A stretch of 64,000 nucleotides of DNA from Ramlibacter sp. (GTDB lineage Bacteria > Pseudomonadota > Gammaproteobacteria > Burkholderiales > Burkholderiaceae_C): the NCBI GenBank assembly GCA_019635435.1, contig JAHBZM010000001.1:2232001-2296000 (forward strand). Reading direction: 5' to 3'. The position numbers and the translations under genes were made by a program. The notes under the pieces were generated by a model that had not been told where the DNA came from, did not search any database, and saw only the letters and a list, made by a program, of their open reading frames with translations. This document shows positions 16,669 through 24,719 of the stretch, piece after piece (position 1 is the stretch's first letter; each line of letters starts with the position of its first letter).

Positions 16669-16692
16669 AAAAACCCGCTTCGGCGGGTTTTT
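16669..16692. terminator. Intrinsic terminator after phaB
   Basis: AAAAACCCGC-TTCG-GCGGGTTTTT is a perfect 10-bp stem with a stable TTCG loop and A/T tracts on both sides. It can therefore stop transcription in either direction. It ends the phaCAB operon 22 bases after phaB. Confidence 0.92.
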
Positions 16693-16733
16693 GCTTGGTG
16701 CCTGCCCGGCATCGCAACACTGAAAGCCCACTG

Positions 16734-17930
16734 TTGAACCTCTTCATCAGCGGCATCGTCATCGCCACCGCGGCGCTGCTGTTCTCGCCGTGGTTCGTGC
16801 GCTCGCGGCCGTGGCGCGCCACCATCACACCGCTGGCGTCCATCATCGGCAGCGGCTTCCTGCTGCTGGGGCCCATTCTTCAGCATTCGTACGGGCTCTA
16901 TGCACCGCTGGTCATGATGGGCCTGTGCGGCGTGGCCTATCTGTTCGGGGCGGCCATCCGCTTCAACATCGCGCATGGCGGCCAGGCCATCAGCCAGGAC
17001 TCGCCGCTGGCCCGCCAACTGGAGCAGGCGGCCTCTTGGGCGCTGGCCTTTGCGTACATCATTTCGGTGGCCTATTACCTCAACCTGTTTGGCGCCTTCA
17101 GCGTCAGCCTGACCCGCCACAACGACCACCTCCATGCGGTGCTGGTCACCAGCGCGGCCTACCTGGTCATCCTGGTGATCGGCTGGGCAGGGGGCTTCCG
17201 GGCGCTGGAGCGCCTGCAATATGTCACGGTCACGGCCAAGCTGGCCGTGATTGCGGGGCTGCTGGCCGGGCTGGGCGTGTACTTCGGGCGCCAGGCTTCG
17301 GCCGGCCAACTGGTGTTCGACGCCGTGCAGCAGCCACTGCTGCCGGGGCTGGCGCTGGCCTTTGGCCTGATCGTCACGGTGCAGGGCTTTGAAACCTCGC
17401 GCTACCTGGGCGCCGAGTACGACGCGTCTACCCGCATCCGGTCCATGCGCAACTCGCAGTGGATCTCCAGCCTGATCTACGTGGTGTACATCTCGCTGTT
17501 TGCCTATGTGTTCGAGCGCGCCGACTTCAAGCTCACCGAGACCGCCATCGTGGCCATGATGGCGGTGGTCGCGCCCGTGCTGCCCGTGTTTCTGGTGGCG
17601 GGCGCGCTGGCGGCCCAGTTCAGCGCGGCCGTGGCCGACTCCAGCGGCTCGGGCGGGCTGATGGCCGAACTCACGCGCGACCGGCTCTCGCCGCGCCAGG
17701 CCTACGCGCTGCTGGTGGCGCTGGGCCTGCTGCTGACCTGGTCGGTGGATGTGTTTGAAATCGTGAGTTATGCCTCGCGCGCCTTCGCGCTGTACTACGC
17801 GCTGCAGGCGGCCATTGCCGCGCGTGCGGCGTTGGCCTTGCCGGCGTCGCGCCTGCGGGGCTGGGCGTTTGCCGCGCTGGCCTTGCTGGGCCTGTTGATG
17901 GTGCTGTTCGGGCGGGCGGTGGCGGCATGA
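16734..17930 (+). CDS. Multi-pass membrane protein, amino-acid-permease-like
   Basis: About 398 residues with ten to twelve hydrophobic helices. Examples are FISGIVIATAALLFSPWFV, ALAFAYIISVAYYLNLFGAF, AAYLVILVIGWAGGF and LALAFGLIVTVQGFETSRYLG. The overall pattern suggests the LeuT/APC transporter fold, but I cannot name a family or substrate. The start is uncertain: TTG 16734 begins just before the first helix, and an earlier TTG at 16695 abuts the phaB terminator. It stands alone between phaB and the two-component system. Confidence 0.7.
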   Translation: MNLFISGIVIATAALLFSPWFVRSRPWRATITPLASIIGSGFLLLGPILQHSYGLYAPLVMMGLCGVAYLFGAAIRFNIAHGGQAISQDSPLARQLEQAASWALAFAYIISVAYYLNLFGAFSVSLTRHNDHLHAVLVTSAAYLVILVIGWAGGFRALERLQYVTVTAKLAVIAGLLAGLGVYFGRQASAGQLVFDAVQQPLLPGLALAFGLIVTVQGFETSRYLGAEYDASTRIRSMRNSQWISSLIYVVYISLFAYVFERADFKLTETAIVAMMAVVAPVLPVFLVAGALAAQFSAAVADSSGSGGLMAELTRDRLSPRQAYALLVALGLLLTWSVDVFEIVSYASRAFALYYALQAAIAARAALALPASRLRGWAFAALALLGLLMVLFGRAVAA

Positions 17931-17939
17931 TGCGCAGAT

Positions 17940-17958
17940 TGTGGAGAGCCCCTTCACA
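17940..17958. promoter_or_regulatory. Inverted repeat before the sensor kinase gene
   Basis: TGTGGAG-AGCCC-CTTCACA is a near-perfect 7-5-7 inverted repeat, 50 bases before the kinase start. The half-site CTCCACA (seen here on the reverse strand) recurs twice as a direct repeat before the cytochrome gene at 20314-20331. It is a possible binding site for the adjacent OmpR-family regulator. Confidence 0.35.
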
Positions 17959-18008
17959 AACGGCGCGGGCCATCCCCTAGTATTCGACGCACCGGGTTAC
18001 CCACTGCC

Positions 18009-19562
18009 ATGCGCCTACGCATCGTTCACCAACTGTCCCTGCTCATGGTCGGCATCGTGCTGCTGGCCGTTGCCGCCGTGGGCGGCCTGGTGGCGTGGAA
18101 CCTGCAGGCCGGCTTCAGCGACTACCTGCGCTCGCGCGACACCCAGCAGCTTGAGCGCTTTGCCCAGGTGGTGGCGCAGCGCGCGCGCTGGGACCCAGGC
18201 ATGGCGCCGGGCAGCGGGCAGGGCCTGCCGATGCGCGAGCTGATGGACGAGTTCCTGACCCGCGAGGGCCTGGCGCCGCCGGCCAACTGGCGCCCGCCGC
18301 CCGACGGCCGCCCACCGCGCGGGCAACGCCCCCCGCCACCGCGTCGCGACGGGCCACCCCCGGCCCCCCCCGGGGCGGCTGAACCGGCACCAGCGCCGGC
18401 CCCCGAACCGGCGCAGGCGCCGCCGCCCCGCGGCGCGGCGCCTGACAGCGTGACGCGCCGCATCCAGGTGGTGAACCTGCAGCGCCAGCGCGTGGGCGGC
18501 CCGGACCTGCCCGCCGACCGCGCGCTGCTGGAGGAGCCCGTGCAGGTGGATGGGCGGGTCGTGGCCTATGTGCGCATGCTCCCCAGTGCCGGCCTGGAGG
18601 GGGTGGATGCGCGCTTCCTGCGCCGCCAGTACCTGGGCCTGGCGCTGGCCGCGGGCGGCAGCCTGGCGCTGGCGCTGCTGGCGGCCTGGTTGGCCGCGCG
18701 CTGGCTGGGCGCGCCGCTGGGCCGGGTGCAGGCCGCCACGCGGCGCATTGCCGGCGGTGAGCTGGATGTGGCGGTGCCCGAATCGGGCTCGCGCGAGATG
18801 GCCGACCTGATCGCCGATGTGAACCGCATGGCGGCCTCGCTCAAGTCGCTGGAAGGCGCGCGGCGCAGCTGGATCGCGCAGATCTCGCACGAACTGCGCA
18901 CGCCGCTGTCGGTGCTGCTGGGCGAGCTGGAGTCCATTGAAGACGGCGCGCGCCAGCCCACGCCCCAGGTGCTGGCCAACCTGCGCGCCGAGGTGCTGCA
19001 CCTGGTGCGGCTGGTCAATGATTTGCACACCCTGTCCATGGCCGACCTGGGCGCGCTGCGCTGCGAGTTCAGCGACGGCGATGCCTCGGCCGCGCTGGCG
19101 CGCGCCGTGCAGCGCTTTGTGCCCCGCGCGCAGAAGGCCGGGCTGGCCATCGAGCTGCTGTCCGGCCCGGCCGTGCAGGCGCGCTGGGACTTTGGCCGCA
19201 TCGAGCAACTGCTGACCAACCTGCTGGAGAACAGCCTGCGCTACACCACGGCCCCAGGGCGGGTGCGCGTGCAGTGGGTGTTTGACCGGCATGCGCTGGA
19301 GCTGCGCGTGGAAGACACCCCGCCCGGCGTGCGGCCCGAGCAGCTCGACCAGCTGTTCGAGCCCCTGTTTCGCGCCGACGAGGCGCGCCAGCGGCACCGC
19401 GACGCCGATGACGCCGCGGGCCAGACCAGCGGCAGCGGCCTGGGCCTGGCCATTTGCCGCGCCATTGTGCAGGCTCACGGCGGGCGCATCCGCGCCCAGG
19501 CCTCGCCACTGGGCGGGCTGTGCATTGCCGTGACACTGCCCCTCATGCCGGAGCACCCATGA
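18009..19562 (+). CDS. Two-component sensor histidine kinase with proline-rich periplasmic loop
   Basis: A 517-residue inner-membrane kinase. One membrane helix lies at about residues 8-30 and a second at about 210-235. Between them is a periplasmic domain containing a long Pro/Arg/Ala-rich stretch (about 95-145). A HAMP region follows, then the phosphoacceptor His294 (QISHELRTPLS), a DHp domain, and an ATPase domain with NLLENSLRYT and SGSGLGLAI. It resembles BaeS-type kinases. It overlaps the response regulator by 4 bases. The proline-rich loop is unusual and replaces any recognisable sensing fold. Confidence 0.88.
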   Translation: MRLRIVHQLSLLMVGIVLLAVAAVGGLVAWNLQAGFSDYLRSRDTQQLERFAQVVAQRARWDPGMAPGSGQGLPMRELMDEFLTREGLAPPANWRPPPDGRPPRGQRPPPPRRDGPPPAPPGAAEPAPAPAPEPAQAPPPRGAAPDSVTRRIQVVNLQRQRVGGPDLPADRALLEEPVQVDGRVVAYVRMLPSAGLEGVDARFLRRQYLGLALAAGGSLALALLAAWLAARWLGAPLGRVQAATRRIAGGELDVAVPESGSREMADLIADVNRMAASLKSLEGARRSWIAQISHELRTPLSVLLGELESIEDGARQPTPQVLANLRAEVLHLVRLVNDLHTLSMADLGALRCEFSDGDASAALARAVQRFVPRAQKAGLAIELLSGPAVQARWDFGRIEQLLTNLLENSLRYTTAPGRVRVQWVFDRHALELRVEDTPPGVRPEQLDQLFEPLFRADEARQRHRDADDAAGQTSGSGLGLAICRAIVQAHGGRIRAQASPLGGLCIAVTLPLMPEHP

Positions 19563-20266
19563 ACACGCCCGCACCCCGCCGCATCCTGATTGTGGAAGAC
19601 GACCCGCGCATTGCCGACATGCTCGACAACTACCTGAAGGCGCAGGGCTTTGCCACCGCCATCATTGGCAACGGCCTGCAGGTGGTGCCCGAGGTGCAGC
19701 GCATGGAGCCCGCGCTGATCCTGCTGGACATCATGCTGCCCGGCCAGGACGGCGTGGAGGTGTGCCGCGAGGTGCGCCGCTTCTCGGCCGTGCCCATCAT
19801 CATGGTGACCGCGCGCATTGACGAGATCGACCGGCTCATTGGCCTGGAGGTGGGCGCCGACGACTACGTGTGCAAGCCCTTCAGCCCGCGCGAGGTGGTG
19901 GCGCGCATCAAGGCGCTGCTGCGCCGCGCCGAAGGGCGGCTCGGGCCGGGCACGCCGTCGCACGGCTTCCGGGTCGACGACAGTGCCATGCGCATTGCCT
20001 GGGAAGAGCACTCGCTGCCGCTCACGCCGCTGGAGTTCCGCCTGCTCAAGCGTTTGCTGTCGCGGCCCGGCCACGTGTTCTCGCGCAATGCCCTGCTGGA
20101 GAGCGTGCACGACGACTTTCGCGACACCACCGACCGCGCCATCGACAGCCACATCAAGAACCTGCGGCGCAAGATCGGCAAGGCCCGGCCGCAGGGCTCG
20201 GCCATTGTGTCGGTCTATGGCATGGGCTACCGCTTCGACCCCGACGCCGAAGACCCCGCGCCGTGA
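19559..20266 (+). CDS. OmpR-family response regulator
   Basis: A 235-residue regulator with a receiver domain (phosphoacceptor Asp57 in LILLDIMLPG, acidic pocket EDD at 13-15, Lys in YVCKPF) and a C-terminal winged helix (TPLEFRLLKRLLSRPG, RAIDSHIKNLRRKIG). It is BaeR-like. It starts at ATG 19559, overlapping the kinase stop. The next gene downstream encodes a dihaem cytochrome lipoprotein with CTCCACA direct repeats in its promoter, making it a likely target. Confidence 0.9.
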   Translation: MNTPAPRRILIVEDDPRIADMLDNYLKAQGFATAIIGNGLQVVPEVQRMEPALILLDIMLPGQDGVEVCREVRRFSAVPIIMVTARIDEIDRLIGLEVGADDYVCKPFSPREVVARIKALLRRAEGRLGPGTPSHGFRVDDSAMRIAWEEHSLPLTPLEFRLLKRLLSRPGHVFSRNALLESVHDDFRDTTDRAIDSHIKNLRRKIGKARPQGSAIVSVYGMGYRFDPDAEDPAP

Positions 20267-20313
20267 CCTGCGTCACGCGCGCCAGCGCAATGTGAAGCCG
20301 GCCCCGGCATTCA

Positions 20314-20331
20314 CTCCACAGTCGCTCCACA
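20314..20331 (+). promoter_or_regulatory. Direct repeat upstream of the cytochrome gene, candidate response-regulator site
   Basis: CTCCACA occurs twice with 11-base periodicity (20314-20320 and 20325-20331), 46 bases before the start of the dihaem cytochrome gene. OmpR-family regulators bind direct repeats about one helical turn apart. A TTGACA follows at 20339-20344 but without a clear -10 box, compatible with activation. The assignment is inferred. Confidence 0.45.
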
Positions 20332-20376
20332 AATGGTTTTGACAATGGGAACCGCACCAAACGACGGAGGCGACCC

Positions 20377-21669
20377 ATGACCCAACACCCCAACCTCACA
20401 AGCCGCAAGACGGCCCAGGCCTGTGGCCTGGCCCTGAGCCTGCTGCTCGCCGCTTGCGGCGGGGGCGGCGGTGGCACCGACACCGTGGCGGCCGCCGTCA
20501 CCACGCCGGTGAGCACCACCACCACAATAACGACCACCACCACGACCGGCACGGCTACCCCGGCCACACCCACCACCCCAGCCACTCCCACGGGCCCGGC
20601 CTTGTCCGCGCCCGCCGCGGCCTTTGTCAACCTGGACCTGGGCAACCTGTTCAACTACGCCGCGCCCACGCTGCCCGCCTACTATGGCGGCGGCGTGGCC
20701 AACAGCGACAACACACCCGCCAACAACCCGGCCACCAACGCCGCCGCCACGCTGGGCCGCGTGCTGTTTTATGACAAGCGCCTGAGCGTGAACAACACCG
20801 TGGCCTGCGCCTCGTGCCACCAGCAGGCCCAGGGCTTTGCCGACAGCAGCCGCTTCAGCACCGGCTTTGCCGGCGGGCTGACCACGGCCCACGCCATGCG
20901 GCTGGGCAATGTGCGCTACTACGCGCCCGGCACCATGTTCTGGGACAAGCGCGCCACCTCGGTGGAAAACCAGGCCACGCAGCCCATCCAGCACCCCGTG
21001 GAAATGGGCTTTGACGCCAGCAATGGCGGCCTGGCCGCGCTGCTGACCAAGATGCAGTCGCTGCCGTATTACCCCGAGCTGTTCGCCTTTGCCTTTGGCG
21101 ATGCCACCATTTCAGAGGTGCGCATCCAGCGCGCGCTGGCGCAGTTCCAGCGCAGCATGGTGGCCGTGAGCAGCCGCTGGGACGACGGCTATGCCCAGAC
21201 CTTCAACCCCGCGGCCAACGACAACGGGCTCAACACGCCCATTGCCGGCTTTACCGCGCAAGAGAACCGCGGCCGCCAGCTCTTCATGGGCAATGCCAAC
21301 CAGGGCGGGCTGAACTGCGCGGCCTGCCACGCGCCACCCACCTTTGCGCTCACCGCCAACTCGCGCAGCAACGGGCTTGATGCGGGGGAAACCACCATCT
21401 TCAAATCGCCCTCACTCAAGAACGTGGGCATGAGCGCGGCCTTCATGCACGACGGGCGGTTCTCTTCACTGGAACAGGTGGTCGAGCACTACAACAGCGG
21501 CGTCAAGGACGGCCCGGCGCTGGACAACCGGCTGCGCGGCGGCAATGGCGCGCCGCGCCAGCTCAACCTGCCTGAGTCCGACAAGGCGGCCCTGGTGGCG
21601 TTTTTACGCACGCTGAACGACACCTCGTTGCCGGGCGACCCCAAGTTCTCCAGCCCGTTCCGCCAATAA
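20377..21669 (+). CDS. Dihaem cytochrome c peroxidase-family lipoprotein (MauG/CcpA-like)
   Basis: A 430-residue envelope protein. A lipobox LLAAC is followed by a Gly-rich then Thr-rich, low-complexity tether (to about residue 75). The body has two haem c sites, CASCH (Cys144/Cys147/His148) and CAACH (Cys314/Cys317/His318). It also has the family segments LGRVLFYDKRLS, TMFWDKRATSVENQA, PVEMGF and FMHDGRFSSLEQVVEHYNSG. This superfamily covers cytochrome c peroxidases and MauG-like oxidases. The lipid anchor and long Thr tether would hold it away from the membrane. It is probably controlled by the two-component system just upstream. Confidence 0.87.
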   Translation: MTQHPNLTSRKTAQACGLALSLLLAACGGGGGGTDTVAAAVTTPVSTTTTITTTTTTGTATPATPTTPATPTGPALSAPAAAFVNLDLGNLFNYAAPTLPAYYGGGVANSDNTPANNPATNAAATLGRVLFYDKRLSVNNTVACASCHQQAQGFADSSRFSTGFAGGLTTAHAMRLGNVRYYAPGTMFWDKRATSVENQATQPIQHPVEMGFDASNGGLAALLTKMQSLPYYPELFAFAFGDATISEVRIQRALAQFQRSMVAVSSRWDDGYAQTFNPAANDNGLNTPIAGFTAQENRGRQLFMGNANQGGLNCAACHAPPTFALTANSRSNGLDAGETTIFKSPSLKNVGMSAAFMHDGRFSSLEQVVEHYNSGVKDGPALDNRLRGGNGAPRQLNLPESDKAALVAFLRTLNDTSLPGDPKFSSPFRQ

Positions 21670-21677
21670 GAAGGGGC

Positions 21678-22082
21678 TCAGGCCAGGTCTTCGATCACCA
21701 GGTGGCGGTACTTCTGCGCGTACGAAATGCGTGAGCGGGCCAGCACCTGCATGATGTGCTCGGTTTCTTCGGACGAGGGGGCGTGGATCATCAGCGCGCA
21801 ATGGCCCTGGGCCGCCAGCTCGGCAAAGCGGCGCACGGTATTGGCCTCGGTGCCGGCCGAGGGCAGGGGGGCGTCGGCGGCGCCCACCGTGCTGGCCACC
21901 GGGCCCAGGATGGCTTCGGACGGCACCTCGGTGAACGACTCCCCGTTGTAGCCATCGGCCAGCAGGGCCTTGACGGCGTCCTTTGCATCCGCTGGCGTGG
22001 GGAACATCACAAACATGTGCCCCGTGGGGTAGAACACGCCGCCCATGGTGAGCATGCTGCGTTCGAGAACAAAGGGTTTCAT
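21678..22082 (-). CDS. Conserved-looking protein of unknown function
   Basis: A 134-residue soluble protein. It begins MKPFVLERSMLTMGGVFYPTG... and has an alpha/beta pattern with short repeats of helix and strand (FVMFPTPADAKDAVKALLADG, CALMIHAPSSEETEHIMQVL), suggesting a small ferredoxin-like fold with two similar halves. I do not recognise a characterised family. A good AAGGAG site precedes the ATG. It converges on the cytochrome gene with only 8 bases between them. Confidence 0.7.
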   Translation of the reverse strand: MKPFVLERSMLTMGGVFYPTGHMFVMFPTPADAKDAVKALLADGYNGESFTEVPSEAILGPVASTVGAADAPLPSAGTEANTVRRFAELAAQGHCALMIHAPSSEETEHIMQVLARSRISYAQKYRHLVIEDLA

Positions 22083-22234
22083 GGCGACTCCTTGGAAGCG
22101 GTAGTGGTTTCATTACCGCCCAAAACGAGCAGTCCTGGTGTCAGCGACGGTTCCGGCGCCTTGCAGGACAAATTCCGACACTCCCTTGACCCTCAAATGG
22201 TAGTGGCTGGCGGGCAGCCGTTACAGTCCTTTTT

Positions 22235-23272
22235 GTGCAAGCCCATTTCACCCCCCTGAACCCCTGGCGCCTGAGCGTGGCGCCCATGATGGACTGGACC
22301 GACCGGCACTGCCGCTACTTCCACCGCCTGCTGAGCCGCCACGCGCTCCTGTACACCGAGATGGTGACCACCGGCGCGCTGGTCCATGGCGACGTGCCGC
22401 GCCACCTGCGCTTCAACGCCGAGGAACACCCCGTGGCCCTGCAGCTGGGCGGCAGCGAGCCGGCCGACCTGGCGCATTGCGCGCGGCTGGGCGAGCAGTG
22501 GGGCTACGACGAGATCAACCTCAACTGCGGCTGCCCCAGCGAGCGCGTGCAGCGCGGCTCGTTTGGCGCCTGCCTGATGGCCGAGCCGCAACTGGTGGCC
22601 GACTGCGTCAAGGCCATGGTGGACGTGGTGGGAGTGCCCGTGACCGTGAAGCACCGCATTGGCATTGACCACACCGAAGACACGCCGCAAAGCTACCCCT
22701 TTGTGCGCGACTTTGTGGGCGCCGTGAGCGAGGCCGGCTGCAAGGTCTTTACCGTGCACGCGCGCAACGCCTGGCTCAAGGGCCTGTCCCCCAAGGAGAA
22801 CCGCGACCTGCCGCCGCTGCGCTACGCGCTGGTGCACCGGCTCAAGGCCGACTTCCCGCACCTGACCATTGCCATCAACGGCGGCATCACCACCAGCGCC
22901 CAGGTGGCCGGGCAGTTGCAACTGGTGGATGGCGTGATGGTGGGCCGCGAGGCCTATCACAACCCCTGGTGGCTGGCGCAGTGGGACGCGGAGTTCTTCA
23001 GCGCGCAGACCGTTCGGGCGGAGCCTGTCGAAGCCGTCACACGCGAACAGGTCGAAGCGCAAATGTGCGACTACATGGCCCGCGAAGCCGCCGCCCACGG
23101 CACGCCCTGGAGCAACATTGCGCGCCACATGCTGGGCCTGCGCAACGGCCTGCCCGGCGCGCGCCGCTGGCGCCAGGTGTGGAGCGACCACAAGCTCAAG
23201 GCCCTGGACCCGCATGAAGTGATGGCCCTGGCGCACCAGGCCGTGCGTGACGCGGTGCCGGAAGCGGCTTGA
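22235..23272 (+). CDS. dusA: tRNA-dihydrouridine synthase A, with inserted repeat
   Basis: A 345-residue FMN enzyme that reduces U20/U20a in tRNA. The TIM-barrel motifs are APMMDWTDRHCRYF, NLNCGCPSERVQ with the catalytic Cys, VTVKHRIG, FTVHARNAW and INGGI. The family size is about 330 residues. It starts at GTG 22235. Residues about 259-268, in the linker between the barrel and the C-terminal helical tRNA-binding domain, are encoded by one arm of repeat family A (23010-23037), a small insertion in a tolerant region. Confidence 0.92.
   Translation: MQAHFTPLNPWRLSVAPMMDWTDRHCRYFHRLLSRHALLYTEMVTTGALVHGDVPRHLRFNAEEHPVALQLGGSEPADLAHCARLGEQWGYDEINLNCGCPSERVQRGSFGACLMAEPQLVADCVKAMVDVVGVPVTVKHRIGIDHTEDTPQSYPFVRDFVGAVSEAGCKVFTVHARNAWLKGLSPKENRDLPPLRYALVHRLKADFPHLTIAINGGITTSAQVAGQLQLVDGVMVGREAYHNPWWLAQWDAEFFSAQTVRAEPVEAVTREQVEAQMCDYMAREAAAHGTPWSNIARHMLGLRNGLPGARRWRQVWSDHKLKALDPHEVMALAHQAVRDAVPEAA
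23010..23037 (+). repeat. Family A repeat half-unit inside dusA
   Basis: CCGTTCGGGCGGAGC followed by CTGTCGAAGCC, one base different from the canonical arm. It is read in frame as a short VRAEPVEA-type peptide. Confidence 0.7.
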
Positions 23273-23316
23273 GGCGGCCTGAAAGTGCCGCAAACCTCTG
23301 GTTTCAAGCCAAAAAG

Positions 23317-23371
23317 GGCTGGAGTCCAGGCGGGGCGGCCACTTTCAGCTATCAAATGAGTAGCAAAATTG
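23317..23371 (+). repeat. Dispersed repeat family B, intergenic copy after dusA
   Basis: This copy has GGCTGGAGTCC, AGGCGGGGCGGCCAC, TTTCAGCTATCAAATGAG and TAGCAAAATTGC. It is the most complete copy in the window and shares 26 identical bases with the one inside pgeF. The GCTAT...GTAGC ends are imperfectly palindromic. Confidence 0.75.
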
Positions 23372-23411
23372 CCCTGATCCGCAACCCCGTGAACCCCTCT
23401 GACCCAGCCCC

Positions 23412-23804
23412 ATGACCGACACATTGCCCAACTCCGAATACCTGATGCTCTCCCGCGGCCAGTGGGACCGGGACAAGACCGCCGAAGAGATCCAGGCCGC
23501 GATCGACGCCTTTTATGCCTGGCACGACGAGCTTGTGGCCACGGGCGTATTCAAGCCCGGCAAGCGGCTGGCCACGGGCGGCAGGGTGGTGTCCCGCGCC
23601 GGCGTGACGGATGGCCCCTTTGCCGAGGCCAAGGAGGTGGTGGGCGGCTACTGGTTCATCGTGGCGGGCAGCCTGAACGAGGCCGCGGCCATCGCCTCCC
23701 GGAACCCCTGCCTGGCCTGCGGCCTGACGTTTGAGGTCCGCCCGATTGAAGGCCTGCGCGCCAGCGCCTACCGGCCCAGCAACGAGACGCCCCGCGGGGA
23801 GTAG
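23412..23804 (+). CDS. YciI-like (YCII-related, DGPF domain) protein
   Basis: A 130-residue protein of the YCII-related family, small dimeric proteins with a ferredoxin-like fold. Some are linked to ECF sigma genes or to removal of toxic small molecules. The signature TDGPFAEAKEVVGGYWFI is clear, preceded by LMLSRGQWDRDKT and followed by NEAAAIASRNPCL. It begins at ATG 23412, directly after a family B repeat. The next gene begins 10 bases downstream. Confidence 0.82.
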   Translation: MTDTLPNSEYLMLSRGQWDRDKTAEEIQAAIDAFYAWHDELVATGVFKPGKRLATGGRVVSRAGVTDGPFAEAKEVVGGYWFIVAGSLNEAAAIASRNPCLACGLTFEVRPIEGLRASAYRPSNETPRGE

Positions 23805-23814
23805 CATTGGGCCC

Positions 23815-24090
23815 ATGCCCATGCCACCACCCCCTCTACCTTCCGCCGTCCGGGATGCCTTGCAATCGGGCCAGACCATCGAGGCCATCAAGCTCTACCG
23901 CGAATCCAGCGGCCTGGGGCTCAAGGAGGCCAAGGACGTGATCGACCTGTACCGCCAGTCGCTGGACGACCGCACCGCCGGGGCCCCGACCCGCGCACCC
24001 GGCGAGCAGCCCCGCTCCGGCCCGGGCAAGTGGATAGCCATGGCGCTGGCCGCAGCCGCGGCGGCGGGCTACTTTTTCTTCAAGCACTGA
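23815..24090 (+). CDS. Small protein with L7/L12 C-terminal-like domain and C-terminal membrane helix
   Basis: A 91-residue protein. Residues about 8-48 match the C-terminal domain of ribosomal protein L7/L12 (QTIEAIKLYRESSGLGLKEA, KDVIDLY), a fold reused in many small proteins. A hydrophobic helix near the C-terminus (WIAMALAAAAAAGYFFF) suggests a tail anchor. I chose ATG 23815. The function is unknown; it is not the ribosomal protein itself. Confidence 0.7.
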   Translation: MPMPPPPLPSAVRDALQSGQTIEAIKLYRESSGLGLKEAKDVIDLYRQSLDDRTAGAPTRAPGEQPRSGPGKWIAMALAAAAAAGYFFFKH

Positions 24091-24110
24091 GGCGGTCAGG
24101 GCAGGGCGCG

Positions 24111-24719
24111 GTGTTCTACCTGCTGGACCTGGCCGGCGTGGCCGTGTTTGCCGTGAGCGGCGCGCTGGCCGCCATGCACTCGGGGCTGGACCTGCTGGGC
24201 GTGGTGGTGCTGGCCTCCATCACCGCCATTGGCGGCGGCACCCTGCGCGACCTGCTGCTCAACCGCCACCCCATCTTCTGGATGGAAGACCCGTGGCCGC
24301 TGTATGTGATCCTGGCCGCTGCCCTGCTCACCGTGGGCTATGTGCAGGTGCTGCCCATCCCGTTTCACGCGCTGCTGATTGCCGATGCGCTGGGCCTGGC
24401 GCTGTTTGCCATGTCGGGCGCGCAGCTGGCCGAGCGCACCGGGCACCGGGCGCTGGTGGTGGTGCTCATGGGCACGCTCACGGGCGTGGGCGGCGGGCTG
24501 CTGCGCGACGTGTTCACCGCCAAGGTGCCGCTGATCCTGCGGCAAGACATCTATGCCAGCGCCGCCATTGCCGGCGTTGCGCTGTACCTGCTGCTGCAGC
24601 GCCTTGGCGTGCCACGCGCCGTGGCCTTTGGCGTGAGCCTGGTGGGCATTGCCGCGCTGCGGCTGGCGGCGGTGGCCTGGGGGATTGAGCTGCCGCGGTT
24701 TACGCCGCCATCAGCATAG
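24111..24719 (+). CDS. TRIC-type cation channel family (UPF0126) membrane protein
   Basis: A 202-residue protein with six to seven helices in two similar halves. Each half has the conserved glycine motif (ITAIGGGTLRDLLL and LTGVGGGLLRDVF). These duplicated GGG-LRD motifs define the bacterial TRIC/UPF0126 family of monovalent cation channels. The start is GTG 24111, just before the first helix. The 3' end overlaps the convergent dioxygenase gene by 20 bases. Confidence 0.85.
   Translation: MFYLLDLAGVAVFAVSGALAAMHSGLDLLGVVVLASITAIGGGTLRDLLLNRHPIFWMEDPWPLYVILAAALLTVGYVQVLPIPFHALLIADALGLALFAMSGAQLAERTGHRALVVVLMGTLTGVGGGLLRDVFTAKVPLILRQDIYASAAIAGVALYLLLQRLGVPRAVAFGVSLVGIAALRLAAVAWGIELPRFTPPSA

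Noticed and set aside
15879..17957. 692-codon reverse frame across phaB and the permease gene
   Set aside because: It covers the phaB terminator and two real genes and consists of His/Gln/Arg-rich shadow sequence without motifs.
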